Source: an uncultured Hyphomonadaceae bacterium
GTDB lineage: Bacteria; Pseudomonadota; Alphaproteobacteria; Caulobacterales; Hyphomonadaceae
Direction: 5' to 3'
Assembly: GCA_937873805.1 (NCBI GenBank)
Contig: CALMWO010000009.1
Coordinates: forward strand, 1 to 13,358
DNA length: 13,358 nt
The notes beneath the pieces are model-generated. The model did no database searches. It worked only from the letters and a program-made list of their open reading frames with translations, and was not told where the DNA came from. Positions 1-7,095 of the stretch are shown piece by piece; position 1 is the stretch's first letter; every line of letters begins with the position of its first letter. A program made the position numbers and the translations under genes.

Positions 1-1
1 C

Positions 2-553
2 TCGCGCGCATTCCACGTCGCCGTGCGTATGCGCCAACCGGATGCGGCGGGCCGCATCGCTCGCCGCTGGAGCTCCGGGGGCGACACACGGGCGCTGTTC
101 GTGCGCGCACAGGAAGACCTGACGCCAGACGCCTTCCGCACTGCGGATCCGGCGCCGGCGCTGGCCGCTCCGTTCGTACGTGTCACGAGCCGCAAGCAGC
201 TGGAATCTCTCGCGCTTGAGTTCCAGAACTGCCTTGCGGATCACGCGGTGCGCATCGCGGATGGCCGCATGGCGGTCTACGCCTGGCGTGTCGATCCGGC
301 TGCGGCCATCGCCCTCAACTGGGACGCCGCTGGCTGGCGGCTCTCCGAGGCGAAGGCGCCACACAACGTCGACCTCGAGGACGGCCAGCTCCGCGAGCTG
401 GTTCGCCGTCTCGACCTGGTTGGCGTGCGCACCGGACCTTCCCTGCAGTCGCTCAGCTCCCGGCTGGACGATTGGGCAAACAGCACCAACTACAGCCATC
501 CGATCGGCGACACGTTCATCGAACAGCTCACCCTCGGCGACCTGTGGAGCTGA
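2..553 (+). CDS. Hypothetical protein, 3' part only (weak PcfJ-like pattern)
   Basis: The reading frame is open from base 2 with no stop, so the gene very probably starts left of the window; an internal GTG at 23 is the first possible start inside it. The visible part (about 183 residues) ends at TGA 551-553. It has no signal peptide or membrane segment. The middle reads LEFQNCLADHA, then G-x-M-x-VYAW, then GWRLSEAKAPHN. This order (an N/H-C-L/V, a short helix, G plus hydrophobic strand, then a Q/E-x-K-x-x-x-N element) resembles PcfJ-like domains of plasmid and phage-associated proteins, but the match is by eye and weak. Codon use looks like the neighbours. A strong inverted repeat follows 18 bases after the stop. 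The function is unknown; I am confident that it is coding and not of its family. Confidence 0.7.
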   Translation, partial: SRAFHVAVRMRQPDAAGRIARRWSSGGDTRALFVRAQEDLTPDAFRTADPAPALAAPFVRVTSRKQLESLALEFQNCLADHAVRIADGRMAVYAWRVDPAAAIALNWDAAGWRLSEAKAPHNVDLEDGQLRELVRRLDLVGVRTGPSLQSLSSRLDDWANSTNYSHPIGDTFIEQLTLGDLWS

Positions 554-570
554 CGGCGCCGCCCACAAAG

Positions 571-616
571 ACATGCTCCGCAGCGGCTCAATGCCTCCTG
601 CGGAGCATGTTCTTTC
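571..616. terminator. Probable bidirectional terminator hairpin between convergent genes
   Basis: Bases 571-583 (ACATGCTCCGCAG) are the exact reverse complement of 598-610, giving a 13-bp perfect stem with a 14-base loop. The stem is flanked by AAAG on the left and TTCTTT on the right, so a short T-rich tail follows the hairpin on either strand. It lies after the stop of the partial gene and downstream of the stop of the acyl-CoA synthetase on the other strand, which fits a shared terminator. The T tract is imperfect, so efficiency is uncertain. Confidence 0.6.
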
Positions 617-728
617 GGAGCAAGTGACGCCCTCGCGCACGACGTTGCGCCTGGCGCGAGCCCGGATGACATCCGCACTCGAAGCCTCGGACGAACCGCG
701 CAGAACGTCACGCCCAAGAAAGGCTGAG

Positions 729-2519
729 CTAGAAGCGGTGAGCGCCGCTCATCAGCTTCGCGAACATCGGCACATCGATCGGCACATAAGCGCCCTTGTC
801 CGCATCCATCACGAACAGCGGATCGCTGGTCTTCGATGGATCGAACCCTTCGGTGACGAGATCAACCTTGCGGTACTTCAGCGTACCTGTGGTCTCCACC
901 TCGCCCTGCAACCGGAGGAAAATCGGCCGCGCATAAGCAGGCAGCTGGGCCGCAAGATGCGTATACAGGCCCGCGAGGTCAATTCCTTCGCGCGGCGTCA
1001 GCGCCGCCATGCCTGCCCGCCCGTCATGCCCCGGCACCGCAACACCATAGACGATGGCGTGCTTCACGCCCGGCATAGACGACGCTGCAATCTCGACCTC
1101 GCTCGTTGAAACGTTCTCGCCTTTCCAGCGGAACGTATCGCCCACGCGATCGACGAAATAGACGTACCCGTCCGCGTCCATCTTCATCAGGTCGCCCGTG
1201 CGGAACCACAGATCGCCCTTCACGAATACGTCGCGCAGCAGCTTCTTCTTCGACTGCGCCTCGTCATTGTAGCCATCGAAACGCTGCCGCGGCTCATGCG
1301 TGATCGGCCCAACGGCCTCGCCCGGCTCATCCGGCGCTGCTTCAATACACAGCCCGTCCGGCCCGCGCACAGGTTCTTCCGTCTCGACATCGAACTTCAG
1401 GATGCGCGCCGGTAGCTTCGAGCGGAGCAATCTCGGAATGCGTCCAACCGCACCGATCTTTCCGTCGAGATTGAAGAAGTTCACATTGCCCTCGGTCGAG
1501 CCATAGAACTCGACCAACTGGCTGATGCCGGTACGCTCCACGAACTGCGCCCACACATCGGCGCGCAATCCGTTCCCGAAACCCTTCTTGATGCCGTGCT
1601 TCTTCTCCAGCGCGCTCGCCGGCTGGTTCATCAGATAGCGGCCCAGCTCGCCGATATAGACGAGCATCGTCGCCTTGTTGTCGATCGCTTCCTGCCAGAA
1701 GTGCGACGCCGAAAATTTCCGCCGCAGGATCACGCACGCGCCCGCATTCAGCGCCGTACCCACGCCACACATGCCACCCGTCGCGTGATAGAGCGGCAGC
1801 GTCAGCAGGATGCGGTCATTGGCATGAGCTTCGGTCGCGTCCTTGAACACGCGCATCAACCCACGCGCGCGCACATGCGAAATCTTCGCCGCCTTCGGCA
1901 GCCCCGTCGTGCCCGACGTATAGATGTAAAGCGCAACCTCCCCGCCCTTCACGCCCGCCCGCACCGACTTGTTCGGGCGCTCGGTCCACGCCTTGTCGAC
2001 GTCGGCATCGATCTGCGTCATGCTCGCAACCGGTCCGCCCAGCACGAACGCGCCAAGCTCCAGCGGCGTCTGCGCACGCGCAGTTTCGAACTGCGGCGCA
2101 AGCTCGGGGTTCATCACGATCGCCCGCGCATTGGTGATCTTCACGCAATGCGCCAGGCCCGTGCCGGTAAGGTTGTAGTTGATCAGCGCAACCTTCACCG
2201 CGATCTTCGACATCCCCGCCCAGAAGGCAATGTAGTCCGGCCGGTTCTCCATGAAGAGCGCGATGCAATCGCCCTTCCTCAGCCCTGCGGCCTGGCCCCA
2301 ATGCGCAAACTGGTTCGCCCGCTTGTCGAACTCGGCATAGCTGATCTCCTGCCCCTCGAACGAGATGAAGAGCCGATCGTCATGATCGTCGACCGCATCC
2401 TCGATCGCATCCGCAACCGTGTATTCCGCCTCGGGGTCGAACTTCCCGATCGCGCCGATGATGCGGCGAAAACCGGTGATGTAGGTCCAGTCGCTCTTGA
2501 TGCCGTCGAGCAGGTTCAT
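729..2519 (-). CDS. Long-chain acyl-CoA synthetase, FATP/FadD6-like (AMP-forming)
   Basis: A 596-residue ANL-superfamily adenylate-forming enzyme that should activate long or very long-chain fatty acids with ATP and CoA to acyl-CoA, at the cytoplasmic face of the inner membrane. Visible motifs in order are the ATP/P-loop signature YIYTSGTTGLPKAA (198-211), the A5 motif EFYGSTEGN (337-345), RTGDL (440-444) followed by the hinge region DRVGDTFRWKGENVSTSEVE (457-476), and the C-terminal TGTLKYRK (544-551), where K548 is the likely adenylation lysine. The FRWKGENVSTSEVE form and the start with an N-terminal domain of the type SYAEFDKRANQFAHW point to the FATP-like branch rather than classical FadD. 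Length is normal and all core motifs are intact. The ATG at 2519-2517 has only a poor ribosome site. It is divergent from the carboxylesterase. Exact chain-length preference cannot be read from sequence; family assignment is firm. Confidence 0.94.
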   Translation of the reverse strand: MNLLDGIKSDWTYITGFRRIIGAIGKFDPEAEYTVADAIEDAVDDHDDRLFISFEGQEISYAEFDKRANQFAHWGQAAGLRKGDCIALFMENRPDYIAFWAGMSKIAVKVALINYNLTGTGLAHCVKITNARAIVMNPELAPQFETARAQTPLELGAFVLGGPVASMTQIDADVDKAWTERPNKSVRAGVKGGEVALYIYTSGTTGLPKAAKISHVRARGLMRVFKDATEAHANDRILLTLPLYHATGGMCGVGTALNAGACVILRRKFSASHFWQEAIDNKATMLVYIGELGRYLMNQPASALEKKHGIKKGFGNGLRADVWAQFVERTGISQLVEFYGSTEGNVNFFNLDGKIGAVGRIPRLLRSKLPARILKFDVETEEPVRGPDGLCIEAAPDEPGEAVGPITHEPRQRFDGYNDEAQSKKKLLRDVFVKGDLWFRTGDLMKMDADGYVYFVDRVGDTFRWKGENVSTSEVEIAASSMPGVKHAIVYGVAVPGHDGRAGMAALTPREGIDLAGLYTHLAAQLPAYARPIFLRLQGEVETTGTLKYRKVDLVTEGFDPSKTSDPLFVMDADKGAYVPIDVPMFAKLMSGAHRF

Positions 2520-2582
2520 GTGACGGAGCCGGGCCGGAGTGCAGGGAGCTGAAGTCTAAGGGCGCGCAATTAAGGTCGCGTT

Positions 2583-2596
2583 GATGCAGATGCATC
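2583..2596. repeat. Small hairpin/direct repeat in divergent intergenic region
   Basis: GATGCA occurs twice in a row (2583-2594), and GATGC (2583-2587) pairs with GCATC (2592-2596) around a 4-base loop. It lies between the divergent acyl-CoA synthetase and esterase genes, where an operator might be. There is no support beyond position and symmetry, and chance is a fair explanation. Confidence 0.2.
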
Positions 2597-2651
2597 CGGA
2601 TTTCAGCAGGAAAATCGGCAGAATCAACCTGCTTTCGCTTGCTGTTTCAGG

Positions 2652-2680
2652 TGGAAAACCCGCCAAGGGGCGGCTAGAAA
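2652..2680 (+). promoter_or_regulatory. Candidate promoter of the carboxylesterase gene
   Basis: GCTAGAAA (2673-2680) matches seven of the eight positions of the Caulobacter housekeeping -10 consensus GCTANAWC. A weak -35-like TGGAAAA lies 14 bases upstream (2652-2658), within the 10-14 spacing known for that sigma factor. The stretch is A-rich against a GC-rich background. The leader would then carry GGGGGAA (2713-2719) as ribosome site. This is pattern matching only. Confidence 0.4.
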
Positions 2681-2726
2681 ATACAAAACAAAGTCCGAAT
2701 GGACTGCAAACCGGGGGAAACACGCA

Positions 2727-4328
2727 ATGATCGATCGCCGTGGCATACTCGTGGGCGCAGGCGCCCTGCTCGCCTCCGCTTCCCTCATGACGGCCAGCGC
2801 CGACGAGGCCAGCCTCTTTCCCGTCGTGAAGACAGCCGACGGCAAGGTGCGCGGCATCGTCTCCGGCGGCATCTCTGTCTTCAAGGGATTGCGCTACGGC
2901 GCCGACACAAGCGGCCGCAACCGCTTCATGCCGCCGCAACCCGTCAAGAAATGGACCGGCATCCGCGATCATTTCGACTACGGCAATATCGCGCCGCAGA
3001 TCCCCGCTGACCGCCGCCGCGCCTATGCCGACCTGATCCTCAACGATCTCCAGCCGGGCGGCATGGGCGAAGACTGCCTCGTCATGAACCTCTGGACGCC
3101 AGAAGCCAAAGCCAGCTCGAAACGCCCTGTGCTGATCCGCTTCCATGGCGGCGGCTTCTATGGCGGCTCCAGCAACTCGCCCGGCAGCGACGGCGAAATG
3201 CTGGCGCGCTTCGGCGACTGTGTCGTCATCACCGTGAACCACCGCCTCAGCTCGCTCGGCTATCTCTGGCTTGGCGACGATGGCGCCTTCGCGGATTCCG
3301 GCGCCGCCGGCATGCAGGATCTCGTCGCCTGCCTCAAATGGGTAAAGACCAACATCTCCGCGTTCGGTGGCGACCCATCGCGCGTGCTGATCTTCGGCCA
3401 GTCGGGTGGCGGCGCAAAGGTCAGCCACCTCCTCGCCATGCCTGGCGCCAAGGGCCTCTATCAGAGCGCCGGCGTCATGAGCGGCTCACGCCTCACCGCC
3501 ATGACCCGCGCCGACGCTGTGAAACCGTCAGACCAGCTGCTCGCAAAACTCGGTGTCACACGCAAAGACATCCGCAAGCTGCAGGACATGCCCTTCACCG
3601 CCCTGCTCTCCGCGCAGGCCGATGTTGAAGCCGTCGAGCGTTCACGCGGCGAAGCCCCACGCTCCTTCGCGCCCGTCATCGGCGCATCCATCCCCGTCCA
3701 TCCCTATTCACCCGGCGCGCCCGATATGTCGAAAGACATTCCGCTGGTCGTCTCAACCGTGCTCGACGAGCGTTCCTATCGCGAAACGCGCTTCGACATG
3801 ACGTGGGATGATGTGAAGAAGATGCTCACGCCTCTGGTCGGCGATCGCGCCGACAAGGTCGTCCAGATGTATCGCGATGAAGACTCGCGCGCCTCGCCCT
3901 TCATCATCAACGCCCGCATCATCACCGACCGCACCTTCCGTCAGAACGCTTTCGCCATGGCGGAGCGCAAGGCAGCACAAGGCGGCGCGCCGGTCTGGAC
4001 CTACCTGTGGACGACGCCGTCGCCGGCCTATGGCGACCGCTATGGCGCAACGCACGGCATCGACGTCTCACCCTCAATGCACGATCTGCGCTTCCCTCTG
4101 CTCGGACCTGACGCCGAATATGTCCGCCTCGCAGACCAGCTGGCCGGCGCCTGGGTGTCGCTCGCCGCCACCGGCACCCCCAACAACGCACGCACACCCG
4201 CCTGGTCCCCTTATGACCAGAAGACACGCAACACGATGGTGTTCGGCAGCCCCAGCAATGTCGTCGCCGACCCGCGCCGCGCGTTCCGGGATCTGTGGGC
4301 CAATCAGTCTACAGCTTCAGACGATTGA
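2727..4328 (+). CDS. Exported type B carboxylesterase (alpha/beta hydrolase)
   Basis: A 533-residue esterase/lipase of the carboxylesterase type B family, expected to hydrolyse carboxylic esters outside the cytoplasm. Residues 1-25 form a signal peptide with a twin arginine at 4-5 (DRRGILVGAG), a hydrophobic stretch and ASA before DEAS, so Tat export is likely. Family landmarks follow in order: VFKGLRYG (51-58), EDCLVMNLW (115-123), the oxyanion-hole HGGGF (140-144), and the nucleophile elbow FGQSGGGA (223-230) with Ser226. The probable acid is Glu348 in VLDERSYRETRF and the probable base His443 in GATHGIDVS. The elbow reads GQSGGG, not the commoner GESAGG. The ATG has a good ribosome site, GGGGGAA (2713-2719). 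Its substrate is unknown: para-nitrobenzyl-type esters, xenobiotics or lipids are possible. Nearby acyl-CoA synthetase may use released acids, but that is inference. Length is typical. Confidence 0.92.
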   Translation: MIDRRGILVGAGALLASASLMTASADEASLFPVVKTADGKVRGIVSGGISVFKGLRYGADTSGRNRFMPPQPVKKWTGIRDHFDYGNIAPQIPADRRRAYADLILNDLQPGGMGEDCLVMNLWTPEAKASSKRPVLIRFHGGGFYGGSSNSPGSDGEMLARFGDCVVITVNHRLSSLGYLWLGDDGAFADSGAAGMQDLVACLKWVKTNISAFGGDPSRVLIFGQSGGGAKVSHLLAMPGAKGLYQSAGVMSGSRLTAMTRADAVKPSDQLLAKLGVTRKDIRKLQDMPFTALLSAQADVEAVERSRGEAPRSFAPVIGASIPVHPYSPGAPDMSKDIPLVVSTVLDERSYRETRFDMTWDDVKKMLTPLVGDRADKVVQMYRDEDSRASPFIINARIITDRTFRQNAFAMAERKAAQGGAPVWTYLWTTPSPAYGDRYGATHGIDVSPSMHDLRFPLLGPDAEYVRLADQLAGAWVSLAATGTPNNARTPAWSPYDQKTRNTMVFGSPSNVVADPRRAFRDLWANQSTASDD

Positions 4329-4349
4329 GCGGGCAATCCCGCCCATCGT
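4321..4349. terminator. Weak hairpin between convergent genes
   Basis: GCGGG (4329-4333) pairs with CCCGC (4338-4342) around CAAT, and ACGAT (4321-4325) pairs with ATCGT (4345-4349) outside it, making a two-part stem that spans the esterase stop codon. It sits between the convergent esterase and the small minus-strand gene. No T tract follows on either strand, so intrinsic termination is doubtful. Confidence 0.35.
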
Positions 4350-4353
4350 TGCG

Positions 4354-4662
4354 TTACGACATCGCGTCATAGATTTCGCAACGGAAGCCGTCGACATTCT
4401 GAACGCGCCACCGCTCGCCCATTGTCGTGAGCCGGTCATTGATCCAGCCATCCGGCGGCAATGTCTGGCGATAGGCATATTCCCCATCGAGCTCCGCTCT
4501 TTCAGCCGCATAATCCTGATGAAGCTTCTGCAAAATCTGGGTTCTGCGCCGGCTGTCGTCCGCCCCGGAATGATTGGATTCAGCCTTAGCCTTGGTGAAG
4601 CGAGCAACGCCTTTGAAGACGTGCGTCAACGCAAGTGAAAACTCAGGCGTTCTGTGTGTCAT
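4354..4662 (-). CDS. Small hypothetical protein, 102 residues
   Basis: A short charged protein of unknown function with no signal peptide or membrane span. A basic N-terminal part (VFKGVARFTKAKAE) is followed by a probable helix RRRTQILQKLHQDYAAERAELDGEYAYRQ, then TLPPDGWINDRL and a C-terminal part with WRVQNVDGFRCEIYD. I prefer the ATG at 4662-4660 because GGGGA lies 8 bases before it. An upstream in-frame ATG at 4677 would add five residues (MGTKN) but has a poorer ribosome site. It converges on the esterase with a 25-base gap. I do not recognise the family. Amino-acid composition and lack of a better ORF support coding, but it might be poorly conserved. Confidence 0.6.
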   Translation of the reverse strand: MTHRTPEFSLALTHVFKGVARFTKAKAESNHSGADDSRRRTQILQKLHQDYAAERAELDGEYAYRQTLPPDGWINDRLTTMGERWRVQNVDGFRCEIYDAMS

Positions 4663-4810
4663 GTTTTTAGTCCCCATTACCCGCTCTCAGGCGACCACGT
4701 CACGGTGCGAGGTGCAAGTGACCCGGGGCAGAATCTCGTTTATTTGAAATACAAAGTGCGCGTGTGATTGCACAGGAAGCACCGACGCCGATTCGACGTT
4801 CGCCTGCCGC

Positions 4811-4815
4811 AGGAG
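4811..4815 (+). promoter_or_regulatory. Ribosome binding site fixing the start at 4821
   Basis: AGGAG lies 5 bases before ATG 4821. It decides against the longer reading from GTG 4764, whose extra residues would put a charged, proline-rich stretch ahead of the lipoprotein signal. Confidence 0.75.
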
Positions 4816-4820
4816 TATCG

Positions 4821-5387
4821 ATGCGCTTCGCCCTTCTCTTCGCCTGCTTCGTGCTCGCCGCTTGCACCACCGTGCAGCCGTCGGTCGTCACATCGGACCT
4901 GCCGACCAACAACAATCCGATCCAGATGAACCGCGACGCCGCCGCGTCGCGCGGCCCCGTTCGCAACCTGGCGGCCCAGCCCGGCGAGGAAATCGTCACC
5001 ATCCGCTACTGGAAAATCAGGAAGGGCACATTCCCGCAATTCCTCGAAGCGTCCGAAACCGGCATCTGGCCCTTCTTCGAGAAGATCGGCGCACGCATCG
5101 TCGGTATGTGGCAGGTCATTCCCCCGCCCGACGGCAAGGAAGCTTCGCCTGATTACGACGAAGTCTATCTCACCACGCGCTACGCCAGCGTCGAACACTG
5201 GGCCGCCACGCGCGACGCCGCCGCCATGGGTGGCGACGGACCAGACTACGCCGCGCTGCAAGCCGCGCTCGCCGTCCGGCAATCGCTGACAATTGAAACG
5301 AAGGTGACATTCCTCAGGGGCGCCACCGGCCCGCTCGGCCCCGTCTACCTGCCCGGCACCGGCGAGAAATTCGTCGCCTCGCCCTGA
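4821..5387 (+). CDS. NIPSNAP-domain lipoprotein
   Basis: A 188-residue probable lipoprotein. The signal is MRFALLFACFVLAAC with lipobox LAAC (12-15), so Cys15 would be lipidated, and the +2 residue Thr favours outer-membrane sorting by the usual rule. After a 40-residue linker, residues 57-165 (EIVTIRYWKIRKGTFPQFLEASETGIWPFFEKIGA is the core region in part) look like a NIPSNAP-type ferredoxin-like alpha/beta barrel domain: a beta strand with I-R-Y-W, a helix with a W-P-F pair, the strand RIVGMWQV, then DEVYLTTRYASVEHW. NIPSNAP domains are of poorly defined biochemical role, and a lipoprotein form is less usual. The C-terminal end carries GPLGPVYLPG. It ends directly against the stop of the cupin-like gene on the other strand. 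The family is moderately supported; substrate or partner is unknown. Confidence 0.8.
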   Translation: MRFALLFACFVLAACTTVQPSVVTSDLPTNNNPIQMNRDAAASRGPVRNLAAQPGEEIVTIRYWKIRKGTFPQFLEASETGIWPFFEKIGARIVGMWQVIPPPDGKEASPDYDEVYLTTRYASVEHWAATRDAAAMGGDGPDYAALQAALAVRQSLTIETKVTFLRGATGPLGPVYLPGTGEKFVASP

Positions 5388-5849
5388 TTACTTCGCGCAA
5401 CTCTCAGGCTTGATCTCGACACGGGTGAACTTCACGCCGACCTGCCCGATATTGGTGATGGCGTGCGGTCCCTCGGGGCCAGACCATACGGCGCGATATC
5501 CGCCCGAAGGCTCCACATCATTGTAGGAGACCTCGACAAACTTGCCGCCCTCCATCCGATATTGTGTGTAGCGAAACTTGCCGCCGCCATCGCCGCCCGT
5601 TTCGCCCATGATCACGCTCGGCAGCGCGTGGATATGGATCGGCTCCGTCGCCAGCGCCGGCAGGTTGATCTCGAGGATGCGCACATGCTCATCCTCGAAC
5701 AGCACCCGATGCGAATAAGGCGCGGCCGCTACAGCGTCATAGGGATAGCTTGCCGGATCACAAAACATCGGCTCCGGCGGCAAGGGCTGCTGCGCCAGCG
5801 CCCCCGGCGCTACACACAGCATCAGCCCGGCAATCGCGATCATCCGCAT
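5388..5849 (-). CDS. Exported cupin-like protein
   Basis: A 153-residue secreted protein. Residues 1-19 (MRMIAIAGLMLCVAPGALA) form a Sec signal peptide with a likely cut before Gln20. The mature part has a small beta-barrel pattern: HRVLFEDEHVRILEINLPA, then PIHIHALPSVIM (70-81), and EGPHAITN (126-133). His72, His74 and His129 are at the places where cupins usually hold a metal, though the canonical glutamate is not evident. Cys30 and Cys151 could pair. The start is fixed by a strong ribosome site AGGAGG (5860-5855) 5 bases before ATG 5849; the frame extends to 5942, but that extension would bury the signal peptide. It is divergent from the GNAT gene and abuts the lipoprotein gene end to end. 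The substrate is unknown. Confidence 0.8.
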   Translation of the reverse strand: MRMIAIAGLMLCVAPGALAQQPLPPEPMFCDPASYPYDAVAAAPYSHRVLFEDEHVRILEINLPALATEPIHIHALPSVIMGETGGDGGGKFRYTQYRMEGGKFVEVSYNDVEPSGGYRAVWSGPEGPHAITNIGQVGVKFTRVEIKPESCAK

Positions 5850-5854
5850 AACGG

Positions 5855-5860
5855 CCTCCT
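5855..5860 (-). promoter_or_regulatory. Consensus ribosome binding site of the cupin-like gene
   Basis: The minus strand reads AGGAGG 5 bases before ATG 5849 (11 before the second in-frame ATG at 5843). It is one of the strongest sites in the window and rules out the start at 5942. Confidence 0.8.
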
Positions 5861-5921
5861 GTCGCATCGAAGATGGGATTAAGCCCGTCCCACCCGCGCC
5901 GCGCCAATCACAAAACCTCGC

Positions 5922-5950
5922 TTGACCTCTGTCCGCCGCCATGGATTAGG
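5922..5950 (+). promoter_or_regulatory. Candidate promoter of the GNAT-DUF1697 pair
   Basis: TTGACC (5922-5927) is a 5-of-6 match to the -35 consensus. GATTAG (5944-5949) 16 bases on is only a weak -10. Transcription would begin close to the GGAG ribosome site at 5958-5961, giving a very short leader. The box is in the divergent gap opposite the cupin-like gene. Confidence 0.3.
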
Positions 5951-5968
5951 CAGGATCGGAGCCTTCCC

Positions 5969-6511
5969 ATGACCGAACCTGTCTTCCGCTATGCCACCCA
6001 CGCCGACACGCACGCGCTTGTCGCCCTGATCGAGCAAGCCTATCGCGGCCCCCAGGCGGCCGGCGCATGGACATCCGAAGCCCACCTCCTCACCGGCCCC
6101 CGCACCAGCAATGCGGAAGTCGACGACATCATCGCGCGCACCGACAGCTGCTTTCTGCTCGCCGAAGTCGATGGGAAGCTTGCCGGCTGCTGCCTCCTGC
6201 AGGGCCTCAGCCCGGAAAAGAACCACAGCGTCAACGCCGCTTATTTCGGTATGTTCGCCATCGACCCCGACACGCACGGTTCAGGGCTCGGCAAGCTGGT
6301 GATCGCGGAGGCCGAACGCCGCGTGCAGGAACGATGGTCCGCCAACCAGATGGTTATGACCGTCATCAACGTCCGCACCGCCCTCATCGCCTGGTACGAG
6401 CGTCGCGGCTACCACCTGACCGGCGCGACGATCCCGTTCCCTTTCACCGAGACATCCGGTGAAACCACACGCGACTTCCATCTCTCCGAAATGCGCAAGA
6501 CGCTTGCATGA
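5969..6511 (+). CDS. GNAT-family N-acetyltransferase
   Basis: A 180-residue cytoplasmic acetyltransferase of the GCN5-related (GNAT) fold, transferring an acetyl group from acetyl-CoA to an amine or similar acceptor. Residues 5-21 form the first strand and helix (VFRYATHADTHALVALI). Motif A is YFGMFAIDPDTHGSGLGK (92-109), where HGSGLGK is the pyrophosphate-binding Q/R-x-x-G-x-G/A loop with His in the first position. Motif B is NVRTALIAWYERRGY (134-148), the usual helix with a Tyr near the catalytic place. The start is ATG 5969 with GGAG (5958-5961) 7 bases upstream; the open frame reaches back to 5873 but has no better site. It overlaps the next gene by four bases (ATGA). The acceptor is unknown. 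Confidence 0.9.
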   Translation: MTEPVFRYATHADTHALVALIEQAYRGPQAAGAWTSEAHLLTGPRTSNAEVDDIIARTDSCFLLAEVDGKLAGCCLLQGLSPEKNHSVNAAYFGMFAIDPDTHGSGLGKLVIAEAERRVQERWSANQMVMTVINVRTALIAWYERRGYHLTGATIPFPFTETSGETTRDFHLSEMRKTLA

Positions 6512-7044
6512 GATACGTCGCCCTCCTCCGCGCCGTGAATGTCGGCGACCGCAAGGTCACGATGAAAGAACTGCGCGAAATGGCAGAAGGGCTTGGCTAC
6601 GAGAACGTCCGCACACTCATCGCCAGCGGCAATCTGGTTTTCGATACGAAGAAGACCAGCAACGCCAAACTCGAAGCCACGCTGGAAGCCGCCATCGAAA
6701 AGACCTTCGGCCTCTTCTCCGAAGTCATGGTCCGCGACCCCGCCGAATGGGCCGCCATCATCAAAGCCAACCCGCTCCCGAAGAAAGCCAAGGAAGATCC
6801 CGCCCACCTCGTCTGTTTGGTCTGCAAAGACAAGCCAGACACCAAAGCCATCGACACATGGCTCAAGACCTTTCGCGAGAAATACGACAAGGGCGAAGAA
6901 CTCAAGCTCGTCGGCCGTGAGATTTACATCGGCTATGGCCCGTCGATCGGCGAGTCCAAACTGATCCTCCCCAAAAAGCTCTGCACCGGCACGGCCCGCA
7001 ACTGGAACACGGTGCTGAAGCTCGATGCGATGCTGAACGACTAG
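6508..7044 (+). CDS. DUF1697 family protein
   Basis: A 178-residue protein that matches DUF1697 by pattern: RYVALLRAVNVGDRKVTMKEL (2-22) and NVRTLIASGNLVFDT (33-47) are the family's N-terminal signature (family form close to ALLRGINVGG...M, then RTYIQSGNVVF). The C-terminal half holds GREIYIGYGPSIGESKL and a RNWNTVLKLDAML end. The protein is soluble, with no signal. The family is widespread and its biochemical role is undefined. The ATG at 6508 overlaps the TGA of the acetyltransferase, so the two are very probably translationally coupled and co-transcribed. Length is normal for the family. Confidence 0.9.
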   Translation: MRYVALLRAVNVGDRKVTMKELREMAEGLGYENVRTLIASGNLVFDTKKTSNAKLEATLEAAIEKTFGLFSEVMVRDPAEWAAIIKANPLPKKAKEDPAHLVCLVCKDKPDTKAIDTWLKTFREKYDKGEELKLVGREIYIGYGPSIGESKLILPKKLCTGTARNWNTVLKLDAMLND

Positions 7045-7062
7045 CGTCGCCCGCAGCTCCCC

Positions 7063-7070
7063 GCTAGAAC
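7063..7070 (+). promoter_or_regulatory. GCTAGAAC -10 box of the persulfide dioxygenase gene
   Basis: GCTAGAAC fits the Caulobacter housekeeping -10 consensus GCTANAWC exactly. No good -35 is visible 10-14 bases upstream. A start near 7077 would give a short leader with GGGAGGA (7081-7087) before ATG 7096. The sequence AACGC-TCA-GCGTT (7068-7080) forms a small hairpin overlapping the box. Confidence 0.4.
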
Positions 7071-7095
7071 GCTCAGCGTTGGGAGGACTGCCAAG

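Noticed and set aside
1596..2552. A 318-residue plus-strand open frame opposite the acyl-CoA synthetase.
   Set aside because: The composition is Arg/His-rich with no motif, typical of the antisense strand of a GC-rich gene; the minus-strand gene has complete ANL motifs.
2556..3428. A 290-residue minus-strand open frame over the start of the esterase.
   Set aside because: It is the shadow of a carboxylesterase with an intact oxyanion hole and nucleophile elbow; its composition is Ala/Gly-rich without a recognisable fold.
3877..4638. A plus-strand open frame running past the esterase stop over the small minus-strand gene.
   Set aside because: It is in another frame within the esterase, Ser/Pro/Arg-rich, and has no ribosome site; the minus-strand gene at 4354-4662 has a ribosome site and balanced composition.
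4678..4820. A promoter for the NIPSNAP lipoprotein gene (TTGAAA at 4744-4749).
   Set aside because: No -10 box lies at a fitting distance; the match to a -35 alone is not enough.
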